Below are positions 1 through 5,900 of a DNA stretch of 6,241 nucleotides, one piece after another. Every line of letters starts with the position of its first letter. The stretch's first letter is position 1. Source of the DNA: CAZAQS01 sp964486825. GTDB lineage: Bacteria > Chloroflexota > Anaerolineae > Anaerolineales > UBA4823. Where the stretch lies: positions 1 to 6,241 of the forward strand of contig CAZAQS010000276.1 of NCBI GenBank assembly GCA_964486825.1, in the 5' to 3' direction. The notes beneath the pieces were generated by a model. It saw only the letters and a list, made by a program, of their open reading frames with translations. It had not been told where the DNA came from and ran no database searches. The translations under genes and the position numbers were made by a program.

Positions 1-55
1 TACGGGTTACACGCTCTCCAGGCGTGCGCGTTAGGCCGGACTACGCAACCTCTCC
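1..55 (-). tRNA. trnS-GGA: tRNA-Ser(GGA), copy 1, partial (3' part beyond left edge)
   Basis: This is the 5' part of a class II tRNA read on the minus strand, from the acceptor strand GGAGAGG at 55-49 through the D arm (GG in the loop) and the anticodon arm into the long variable arm. The anticodon stem CACGC/GCGTG encloses the loop CTGGAGA, with anticodon GGA at 17-19, which reads UCC and UCU serine codons. All 55 visible bases are identical to bases 1-55 of the complete copy at 4763-4849. The variable-arm end, T arm and 3' acceptor strand lie outside the window, so it cannot be told whether this copy is intact. It has its own promoter with the -10 at 108-113. Confidence 0.9.
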
Positions 56-85
56 TTATACAACTGTTTGGCGGATGAGCTTTTT

Positions 86-109
86 ATCCCGCCCTCCAGC
101 GTGCGGGAT
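86..109. repeat. Perfect 7-bp inverted repeat overlapping the copy-1 tRNA promoter
   Basis: ATCCCGC at 86-92 and GCGGGAT at 103-109 are exact reverse complements separated by 10 bases. The right arm overlaps the last two bases of the minus-strand -10 box (108-113), so a transcript starting near 101 would contain only one arm. It therefore acts, if at all, at the DNA level as an operator-like site, or it is chance. The matching place by copy 2 is also G+C rich (CCGGGCGCCGG, 4876-4886) but does not keep this repeat. Confidence 0.45.
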
Positions 110-113
110 TATA
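108..113 (-). promoter_or_regulatory. Extended -10 promoter of tRNA-Ser copy 1
   Basis: On the minus strand TATGGTATAAT gives a perfect TATAAT hexamer preceded by TGG, an extended -10 element. No good -35 lies 16-18 bases upstream. The hexamer is followed directly by the G+C-rich stretch CCCGC, of the kind known from stringently controlled stable-RNA promoters. Start of transcription would fall near 101, about 46 bases before the mature tRNA. The 14 bases 105-118 are identical to 4886-4899 upstream of copy 2. Confidence 0.65.
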
Positions 114-133
114 CCATAAGCAGATTGTTTTCA

Positions 134-170
134 CGAGGTAAGGTCAACTACACGATCCTTCACCACCTCG
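134..170 (-). terminator. Bulged hairpin after the propeller gene; possible terminator without U tract
   Basis: CGAGGTAAGG at 134-143 pairs with CCTT (157-160) and ACCTCG (165-170), a 10-bp stem with a four-base bulge (CACC) and a 13-base loop. It begins 12 bases after the stop codon of the large exported-protein gene and ends before the promoter of the next tRNA, the expected place for a terminator. The bases that follow on the minus strand (TGAAAACA) are not U rich, so it is not a canonical intrinsic terminator; it could instead be an mRNA 3'-end stabiliser. Confidence 0.35.
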
Positions 171-182
171 GGGCAGTCGTAA

Positions 183-2936
183 TCAGCGCTTGGCCTGGAT
201 GGTGGCTACGACCTTTTGGATGGAGTACAGGTCGCCCGTTCCCCAGGGACGATCCAACCAGCGGCGCAAGCTATCCTGCGATTCACCCATAATATAGGCT
301 TGCGCCAGGAAATGCGACCATGCCGTGGAGGGCGCCAAATAGGATGTCTCGCCGACTTCAGCCTGCAGGCCTGCCCGGGTTAGATACCACCAACGCAGAC
401 CATTCCCGCTGAGTTTTGAATCGAGGTAACTGGAAACTTGCTCCCCCAATTGTTCGCGCAGATAAAGGCCCACTTCTGGCGTCATGCCGTAGAAAACAGG
501 GGCGCTCCACCCGGTGGTTCTGCCCCGGGGATCTTTATATTGACCTTCAGCACGCAGCTTGTAGGCCTCGAAATTTAGCCCCGCGTTCATCCCCGCAAGC
601 GCGGCTTGCAGGGCCTGGTTGTAGTCCTGTGTGTAGCCAAAATGCTGCGCCATCCTGGCATAGCCGATTACGCCCGCCAGATCAGCATAGTATTCCAGGC
701 TACCTTTGCTGTTGTTGAATACTTCTTTGGCTTCTGCCCAGTTCTGCTGTGCATAAGACCAATCGCCGGTGTTCTTGGACCACAACCAGACAGCATACAA
801 GCTAGAAATATGAACTGCGGGCGGAGGCCAGGCATTCAAATTTTGGCGGAATGGAACATCATAGGTTTCACGCTGCACGCCGTCGTTCAACCAGTCCCTT
901 TGGCTGTCGCCATAGGGTAGGTTTTTCAAGGGTGGATAGCGGTTCATTTCCGCTACCATATACTTTTTGGCCTTTGATTGCATCTCAGGAGTCAGGTAAG
1001 GGTAGGCCAGCGCCATCGTATACAGCAACTCACCTGGGTCGTGCCAATAGACATTGCCATGGTTACGGAAATTTATGGATGGTAAACAAGGTGTCGGAGA
1101 GCAGGGATTAGCAGTGTTATAAGGCCAGATCACAGAGTTGGAAAAACCTCGCTCCAGATAGAAGGGAATCAGGTGGTTGTCGGCGGAAAGAATAGCCTGG
1201 GCCTCGTCCCTCAAGCGGTCGACCAGGTCGCTTGCTGGGGCGCTGACCGGAGTGGTCAGATCGAGGGAAAGGTATTCTTCAAAAGATCGCTGGACAGTGT
1301 CCGAAGAACCGGATTCAAGATCTCCAGATAGGCTGTCAGAAGCGCTGTTAACGCCCGTCCAAACGATAGGCGCCGGGCAACTGGAGCCGTTCTGGTGTGA
1401 AATGCCGGCTAAGCCGGCCTGGATAACCCGCCAGTACAGCATACCATTCGCGACGACAACCCCGCCACGTTGGGCGCCTTCCGTAACCCGAGGAGATGGG
1501 AAGGGATAGGCGGGCCCAGATCCAGATAAGGGGAAAAATGGATTGTCCGTACCCGGACCGCAATTAGGGGAACACTCAGGCCAATCGTTCGAGACGGCGC
1601 CCACTTCGACCAACTCGCCAGTTTTTACGTTAATGCCTCCCATACGCTCCCAGTTATCCACCCACAGGATCGACCCGCTCATGGAAAGCATGGAAGGCTC
1701 ATCCGAGGTCATACGAAACTCGGGTGCGCCCTTCAAGGATTTATTCGCTCGCAACCCTGTGATATCAAGGGTTGATTTGTTCAACAAACCCAGCTCGGCG
1801 TCGTATTTCGTTGCCACGTGAACGGTTCCGCTATCATTCTGGATGCCTCGCCTTGCCCGGTAGGTAAGATAAAGCTCGTCTCCGGATACTACGGGAACGT
1901 TAGGAATATCGTTGTGCCCGTAGGTATACAGAACAGGGGCGATCCCTTTTTGTGATCCTGTCTTGGCATCCAACACAAAAAAGGTCTGCTTGGACGGTTC
2001 TTCGGTTAAATAATCGATAATCTGAGGGCGGACTTTCGCCCAATCCGAGGCCGAGTCAGCGGAAAGGCTGCCGGCCCTGTCCATCACTTCATCGCCTTCG
2101 GTCAGCAGGGTATGAAAGTAATATACCGGCTGGGAGCGGTAGATGACTGTATCGCCAGCAACCACAGGATATCTGTCGGCCAGGCTCTGGCCCTGTAACC
2201 TGGTCCGCCAACGTTCTTTGCCACTGCCAGCTTCTACAGCGATAGCCCAAATGGCCTCATTCCCCAAAAACACCGTTTGCTGGTCTCCGCTCAATGCCGG
2301 GGAGGTCAGGATGGGCGCCCCTGAATCGTATTCCCATTTTTTTGACCCGCTGCTGATTTCTAAGGCGGTCAGGTACCCATTGCTGGAGGCTACGTAGGCC
2401 CTGTTTTTAGCGGGATGGATAAGGGGAGCGGTTGAGCTGGGTCCCGTAAACATCTTCCACTTCAGAGCGCCTCCGACTGCATCCAACCCATAGGTGTAAC
2501 CGTCGTGCGAGCTAAAAACGACGGTATTGCCATGCACACCGGCCGATTGACGGATGGGGCCTTTGGAAGCAAACTCCCATAACGGAGCGCCCGTGGACGC
2601 ACGCCGGGCATGTAATACGCCATCCATATCCCCAACAAAAAGCCGTCCGTTGGCGACGACGGGTTGTGCTCGCGATGCGATCGGGACTTCGTACCATTTC
2701 CAGGTATAGCAGTAGGGTGGCTCGACCTGCAGATTGGTGAAATTTGTGCGCTGAGCGTCACTTCCCAACTGGGGCCAGTCGCCTCGAAGTTGCAAGACTG
2801 CCGGTAAATAGACCCGGCCGGTTTCAGCCTCTCTGAATATTTCCCCATTCGCCTTCCAAACCAACGTATTAGAAGAAAAGATTGACAAAACCAAAACAAG
2901 GGTGATCAATGGCTGGACTATTAAGCGGTTTAACAT
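183..2936 (-). CDS. Exported PQQ-like beta-propeller protein with helical glycosidase-like C-terminal half
   Basis: A 917-residue protein with no named family match I can give. Residues 1-30 hold an export signal or anchor (Arg4, then a hydrophobic run at about 8-20), followed by VYLPAVL (42-48). The segment from Asp53 (DWPQLGSDAQRTNF) is the usual opening of PQQ-type propellers. Repeat blades of the form G-x-[VIL]-[YF]-...-[DN]-G-...-[LA]-[DE]-...-[ST]-G-...-W are seen at 96-122, 136-162, 177-203 and 219-245, with weaker ones near 317-336, 351-375 and 421-445. From about 570 the protein becomes helical and rich in Trp and Tyr (YWHDPGELLYTMALAYPYL at 630-648), resembling an alpha/alpha barrel as in six-hairpin glycosidases. 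Cys455/459 and Cys612/617 may form disulfides. No CxxCH heme motif is present, so a quinoprotein dehydrogenase is unlikely. The ribosome site is weak (GGAA about 7 bases before ATG). Probable role: surface carbohydrate binding or processing, an inference only. Confidence 0.85.
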   Translation of the reverse strand: MLNRLIVQPLITLVLVLSIFSSNTLVWKANGEIFREAETGRVYLPAVLQLRGDWPQLGSDAQRTNFTNLQVEPPYCYTWKWYEVPIASRAQPVVANGRLFVGDMDGVLHARRASTGAPLWEFASKGPIRQSAGVHGNTVVFSSHDGYTYGLDAVGGALKWKMFTGPSSTAPLIHPAKNRAYVASSNGYLTALEISSGSKKWEYDSGAPILTSPALSGDQQTVFLGNEAIWAIAVEAGSGKERWRTRLQGQSLADRYPVVAGDTVIYRSQPVYYFHTLLTEGDEVMDRAGSLSADSASDWAKVRPQIIDYLTEEPSKQTFFVLDAKTGSQKGIAPVLYTYGHNDIPNVPVVSGDELYLTYRARRGIQNDSGTVHVATKYDAELGLLNKSTLDITGLRANKSLKGAPEFRMTSDEPSMLSMSGSILWVDNWERMGGINVKTGELVEVGAVSNDWPECSPNCGPGTDNPFFPLSGSGPAYPFPSPRVTEGAQRGGVVVANGMLYWRVIQAGLAGISHQNGSSCPAPIVWTGVNSASDSLSGDLESGSSDTVQRSFEEYLSLDLTTPVSAPASDLVDRLRDEAQAILSADNHLIPFYLERGFSNSVIWPYNTANPCSPTPCLPSINFRNHGNVYWHDPGELLYTMALAYPYLTPEMQSKAKKYMVAEMNRYPPLKNLPYGDSQRDWLNDGVQRETYDVPFRQNLNAWPPPAVHISSLYAVWLWSKNTGDWSYAQQNWAEAKEVFNNSKGSLEYYADLAGVIGYARMAQHFGYTQDYNQALQAALAGMNAGLNFEAYKLRAEGQYKDPRGRTTGWSAPVFYGMTPEVGLYLREQLGEQVSSYLDSKLSGNGLRWWYLTRAGLQAEVGETSYLAPSTAWSHFLAQAYIMGESQDSLRRWLDRPWGTGDLYSIQKVVATIQAKR

Positions 2937-3043
2937 TATTTATTCCATGCTTTCATAGATAGGGGAGATTTGGATCAACTTTGTGACCAGAATGATTTGA
3001 AGCAGGCTTTAATATGCCACACCCTACGCATAACATCAATAGT

Positions 3044-3049
3044 ATTATA
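3044..3049 (-). promoter_or_regulatory. Candidate -10 box for the propeller gene
   Basis: The gap between the glycosyltransferase stop and the propeller-gene start contains a perfect TATAAT on the minus strand (context CATACTATAATACT). The -35 region at 16-18 bases spacing is poor. Transcription would start near 3037, giving a leader of about 100 bases. It would let the propeller gene be expressed apart from the glycosyltransferase. The rest of the gap (2937-3078) shows only short imperfect hairpins and no clear terminator. Confidence 0.4.
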
Positions 3050-3078
3050 GTATGGGTAGCATTCAAAACGCGGGTAAG

Positions 3079-4590
3079 CTATCTGGAAAGCGAGTTGGAG
3101 ATGCGTTGGTAGATCCGATAAGGACCAATAACCGCAATTTCCTCGAAATATTCAGAGATCAAAGACGTATCGTAAATCCTTGTCCAATCGCTAAAAGGCC
3201 CCGTGATCAGGTATTGAGGATCTGCCTGGAGAGGGTCGTAAATGAGCTGGAAAGGTTTCCGCTCGTGGAAGGTCTGGCGGATAGCTTCGAAAATATAGTT
3301 TTGGTGGGGGTGATGGATCTTCATATGGCCGCTCAGTGGACCAAGCTCCCATTCCCAGGTTTCAATTAACTCCTGCTCGGGGATATTCTCTTGAATGTAT
3401 TCAACTGTCGCTTTGGTGGGATCCTCCCCGCCAGACTGAACCACAGGGTAGATATTTGTCGCCAACGCTACCACAGCCAGTGAGGCAATTCCCATGGTTA
3501 CAGCTGAATTTCTGGTACCTTCGTTCAATTTTGTGATTTTGTTATTGATGAATTTTAAGGTATCCCAGCTGACCTTTCCGATAAAAAGCCAGCTAATTAC
3601 AAGGCCGAAGAACGTATAGCGGGGCCAACCAATCGAAAACCAGGCAAACCAAATCGTAGTAAATATGACGATCAGCACCAGTAAAGCTTCGGCCCAGGAT
3701 TGGTTCTTATCTTTCACAGGGGTAAAAAACCACAGCCTGATCGAAGCTGCGATTGACCCAAACAGCATAATCTGCACCATGGCAATGGCTTGGATTGTGA
3801 GGTTGCTGCCGTATAGGTCTGTCAAAACATGAATCTGGATCGATTCTTTTAATAACAGGTAATTTTCTCCGCGGATACTATCAGGTGTAAGGATCCAACC
3901 CACGGCTGTCCATCCTGCTTGGACTGCTAATGCCAGGAGGATTGGCATGCTCATGATCCAGAAGAGTCGAGGCTTCTTCAGGAACCGGACAAAGGCGATG
4001 ATCCCCATGGCAGGTAACAGGGCAAAAGCCAGCTGGTTTTTTGAAAGCAGGCCCAAACCAATTGCCAGTCCGGAAACGGCTGCAAACCCAATATTATGCT
4101 TTTCCCAACTCAGGAACCACATCCATAAGCCAAATAAAATTAAAGCCAGGGCAGGGATTTCACCCAGCACCTGGCGTCCCAGCATAAGGAAGCTAACACC
4201 CTGGATAGGGGGAGCAGCCAGAACCAATAAGCATGCAAATAGAGCCAGAGAAGGTCCATACAGGTACTCTGCAATGCGGTAAAGACTGGCAAGGGCCAAC
4301 AGTGCGTACAAAACGATCACCAGGCGCGCCTGTGCAATCCCGGCCCCGAATAGCTTAAAGCTTAAAGCAATCGCTCCAATGTCCGCCGGTCCGCTGGATA
4401 TCAGCGGGTCAAATGGGTGCAGGCCGCTCGATGTATGCGTTCCAAATACACCCTCCGTGGCGAGAGTGTAAGCCGCATTCAATTTATAACCTTCATCGAA
4501 CCAAATCGGAGGATAGACGTCGATCCTAACGGTCAAACCTGCCAAACCGAGAAAGATCAGGATCAGGTAATTCAACCATCTATTTTTCAT
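3079..4590 (-). CDS. GT-C membrane glycosyltransferase, PMT/ArnT-like (GT39/GT83 type)
   Basis: A 503-residue integral membrane protein that should transfer a sugar from a polyprenyl-phosphate carrier to an acceptor outside the membrane. The first helix (about 5-22) is followed by an outer loop with WFDEGY (30-35); Asp32-Glu33 match the acidic pair that is catalytic or metal-binding in protein mannosyltransferases and ArnT. LGEIPAL at 142-148 and GWPRY at 321-325 fit conserved positions of the same superfamily. About eleven to twelve hydrophobic helices run to residue 384 (for example 88-106, 111-129, 145-160, 186-202, 208-228, 266-285, 301-320, 324-340, 364-384). The last 120 residues form a soluble, probably external domain. 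AGGGG (4600-4604) lies nine bases before the ATG, supporting this start. Acceptor (lipid, glycan or protein) is unknown. The neighbouring exported propeller protein suggests a joint surface function. Sampled stretches look poorer in G+C than the GNAT and GH1 genes. Confidence 0.85.
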   Translation of the reverse strand: MKNRWLNYLILIFLGLAGLTVRIDVYPPIWFDEGYKLNAAYTLATEGVFGTHTSSGLHPFDPLISSGPADIGAIALSFKLFGAGIAQARLVIVLYALLALASLYRIAEYLYGPSLALFACLLVLAAPPIQGVSFLMLGRQVLGEIPALALILFGLWMWFLSWEKHNIGFAAVSGLAIGLGLLSKNQLAFALLPAMGIIAFVRFLKKPRLFWIMSMPILLALAVQAGWTAVGWILTPDSIRGENYLLLKESIQIHVLTDLYGSNLTIQAIAMVQIMLFGSIAASIRLWFFTPVKDKNQSWAEALLVLIVIFTTIWFAWFSIGWPRYTFFGLVISWLFIGKVSWDTLKFINNKITKLNEGTRNSAVTMGIASLAVVALATNIYPVVQSGGEDPTKATVEYIQENIPEQELIETWEWELGPLSGHMKIHHPHQNYIFEAIRQTFHERKPFQLIYDPLQADPQYLITGPFSDWTRIYDTSLISEYFEEIAVIGPYRIYQRISNSLSR

Positions 4591-4688
4591 GTCTGCTATC
4601 CCCTGTTATTATTAAATTAAATCCCACCTGTAGGATTTCGAGCTACTCGCAGCCAGGATCCGAACAATTCCTGATACTTTTCCATGGT

Positions 4689-4714
4689 AAAAAGGAGCCC
4701 GGTTGGGGAACCCC
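4689..4714 (-). terminator. Candidate terminator after tRNA-Ser copy 2
   Basis: On the minus strand GGGGTTC (4714-4708) pairs with GGGCTCC (4700-4694) through four Watson-Crick and three G-U pairs around a seven-base loop, followed at once by TTTTT (4693-4689). It sits about 50 bases past the tRNA 3' end and about 100 bases before the next gene, a sensible place. The wobble pairs make it weak, and an alternative GGTT/AACC pairing competes. The remaining bases up to 4591 hold an AT-rich run (4607-4621) before the glycosyltransferase but no -35/-10 pair I would defend. Confidence 0.35.
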
Positions 4715-4762
4715 TGAATAGTAACATTAGCATGGTTAGAGGAGTTACCGGTTGGTTTTAGG

Positions 4763-4849
4763 CGGAGAGGGAGGGATTCGAACCCTCGAACCCTTACGGG
4801 TTACACGCTCTCCAGGCGTGCGCGTTAGGCCGGACTACGCAACCTCTCC
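4763..4849 (-). tRNA. trnS-GGA: tRNA-Ser(GGA), copy 2, complete
   Basis: An 87-base class II tRNA that folds fully. The acceptor stem is GGAGAGG/CCTCTCC with discriminator G. The D stem is GCG/CGC with GG in the loop, and the anticodon stem is CACGC/GCGTG with loop CTGGAGA and anticodon GGA at 4811-4813. The long variable arm is AACCC/GGGTT and the T arm GAGGG-TTCGAAT-CCCTC. The genome continues with CCT, so the terminal CCA is not fully encoded and must be added by the nucleotidyltransferase. It decodes UCC and UCU. Its first 55 bases are repeated exactly at 1-55, starting 4794 bases away. It lies between the GNAT gene upstream and the membrane glycosyltransferase downstream, with its own promoter at 4889-4894. 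Confidence 0.97.
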
Positions 4850-4888
4850 GAAATATCCTTTACAGATTTATCTCTCCGGGCGCCGGGG

Positions 4889-4894
4889 ATTATA
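4889..4894 (-). promoter_or_regulatory. Extended -10 promoter of tRNA-Ser copy 2
   Basis: The minus strand reads TATGGTATAATCCCC: a perfect TATAAT with an upstream TGG extension and no convincing -35. A G+C-rich stretch (CCCCGGCGCCC) follows directly, as in stringent-type stable-RNA promoters. Transcription would begin near 4882, about 33 bases before the mature tRNA. The 14 bases 4886-4899 are the same as at 105-118 before copy 1, and both leaders also share GGAG and GATAAA a little downstream, suggesting common descent with small insertions or deletions. Confidence 0.65.
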
Positions 4895-4932
4895 CCATAC
4901 TGAAAGCGGGGAAGGTACCGTTAAGAGCTCAT

Positions 4933-4949
4933 GAAAGCCGTTTGCTTCC
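4933..4949 (-). terminator. Small hairpin after the GNAT gene, weak terminator candidate
   Basis: GGAAGC (4949-4944) pairs with GCTTTC (4938-4933), six pairs including one G-U, around the loop AAACG. It begins 27 bases after the GNAT stop codon. No T run follows (next bases ATGAGCTC), so termination here is doubtful and read-through into the tRNA gene remains possible. Confidence 0.22.
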
Positions 4950-4976
4950 CGGGATCATAAATCAGGGAATTCAATT

Positions 4977-5888
4977 TCAGGATGGAATACGAGGGTGCTG
5001 GCGAGCATATACATATACGGCGTCTTCCCATTCTCTGGAGAAACCAGCTCTGGCTAAAAGCGGGGTAAGCTGCGGGTGCAAAGGCGCTGACCAGGCGGCT
5101 TCTGGAAAGCCTGTTTTCTCCACCAGCGCCCGGTACTCTTCAAGCAATGGGACCAGGTCAGGGAGTTGGCAGGCTACCAGCGAAATGATCTGCCGTGGGA
5201 CCTGAGACTCCCGGTCCTCCCAGGCAACCAGCAGGCCGCGCCGGCCTTGCCACCACCAGGCGCACTGCCGCCGGATGGCTTGCGTGAAAAGCGACTGGTC
5301 AGCGGCTGTCCACTGCCATCCCAGGTCCATCAGGTAGCTGGACATGCTGAAGGTCGGGCTTTGTTTTGCGTACTCCAAAGCATCGCTCACCTCATCCAAA
5401 GTAAGATCTGTAAAATACTGGCTATCCCCTTCAATGGCCGGCGCGGAATAAGCGCTAAATTCGGCCAGCTTGTTGAACCCGCTCCGTTCTGCCAAATGCT
5501 GTACCGCCAGGCGGAAGGAGGCTGTCGCCAGGCGCAGAGTCCCCTGCCCGGCCCTCAACCAGTAATCGAGCAAATAGTCGTGCAGGTGAGCGGCGATCCC
5601 CTGTCCTTGTAGCTCAGGGTGCACTCGCAAACCTTCCAGCCACCAATCCCGTGGAGAAAAGAGGGTCAGCTTGCCCGTGCCGACCACCTGGCCTCCCCGC
5701 TCTGCCACGGCAAGTAATCCCTGGTAATCTTCCAGCCATTCACTCCACACCGCCGGCACGTAATCCTCCCCATCCCAGATCGTCCGGGTAATCTCCAGGA
5801 TATCCGCAGTGTCCTTGGGCAAGGCTGGACGGCAGATAACCGGGTGGTTTTTAATGAAAGTCAACCAATTGTAAGGAGAGGAGGCCAT
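4977..5888 (-). CDS. GNAT-family acetyltransferase with a second, GNAT-like C-terminal half
   Basis: A 303-residue cytoplasmic protein, about twice the length of a single GNAT domain. The N-terminal half (about 17-150) shows the fold in order: VICRPALPKDTADI as beta1-alpha1 start, AVAERGGQVVGTGKLTLF (60-77) as beta2-beta4, then the acetyl-CoA pyrophosphate loop LRVHPELQGQGIAAHL (87-102), where Q94-x-x-G97-x-A99 fits motif A, and LAERSGFNKL (132-141) as motif B. The C-terminal half (about 200-303) has GLLVAWED and LLARAGFSREWEDAVYVYAR (277-296), patterned like the end of a GNAT domain but with no obvious motif A, so it is probably a degenerate repeat. It should use acetyl-CoA; the substrate (amine, protein N-terminus or small molecule) cannot be told. 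The start is supported by AGCAGG (5902-5897), eight bases before ATG and overlapping the stop codon of the upstream GH1 gene, which implies coupled translation. Confidence 0.85.
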   Translation of the reverse strand: MASSPYNWLTFIKNHPVICRPALPKDTADILEITRTIWDGEDYVPAVWSEWLEDYQGLLAVAERGGQVVGTGKLTLFSPRDWWLEGLRVHPELQGQGIAAHLHDYLLDYWLRAGQGTLRLATASFRLAVQHLAERSGFNKLAEFSAYSAPAIEGDSQYFTDLTLDEVSDALEYAKQSPTFSMSSYLMDLGWQWTAADQSLFTQAIRRQCAWWWQGRRGLLVAWEDRESQVPRQIISLVACQLPDLVPLLEEYRALVEKTGFPEAAWSAPLHPQLTPLLARAGFSREWEDAVYVYARQHPRIPS

Positions 5889-5900
5889 AGCTGAGACCTG

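Noticed and set aside
2462..2899. 145-residue minus-strand frame inside the propeller gene
   Set aside because: It overlaps the propeller gene on the same strand in another frame, its product has no domain pattern and is rich in Arg, Ser and Pro, and the propeller frame has clear repeat blades.
183..2936. Quinoprotein (PQQ-dependent) alcohol dehydrogenase
   Set aside because: The propeller repeats resemble that family, but there is no heme CxxCH, no adjacent-cysteine pair and no catalytic-site pattern, and a large helical domain follows.
4630..4670. Possible decayed tRNA T arm (GTTCGGATCC and CTCGAAATCC on the minus strand)
   Set aside because: The flanking bases do not pair into a T stem and no other tRNA arm is found.
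1..4849. Integrase-type genomic island with attL/attR in tRNA-Ser
   Set aside because: No integrase, excisionase or transposase lies between the repeats, and the visible repeat covers the 5' half of the tRNA with its promoter core rather than only a 3' end. Kept as a duplication finding instead.
4752..4934. Plus-strand open frame coding for a GGEGGIRTLE-type peptide
   Set aside because: It runs antisense through the tRNA-Ser gene. Peptides of this kind are a known annotation artefact from translating the reverse strand of tRNA genes.
4914..4972. Cluster of four six-base palindromes (GGTACC, GAGCTC, CCCGGG, GAATTC) looking like a cloning polylinker
   Set aside because: Order and spacing do not match common vector polylinkers, spacers look like ordinary genomic DNA, and flanking genes are continuous with it. 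Probably chance.
5166..5612. 148-residue plus-strand frame opposite the GNAT gene
   Set aside because: Proline- and glutamine-rich shadow of a well-supported GNAT frame, with no domain pattern.
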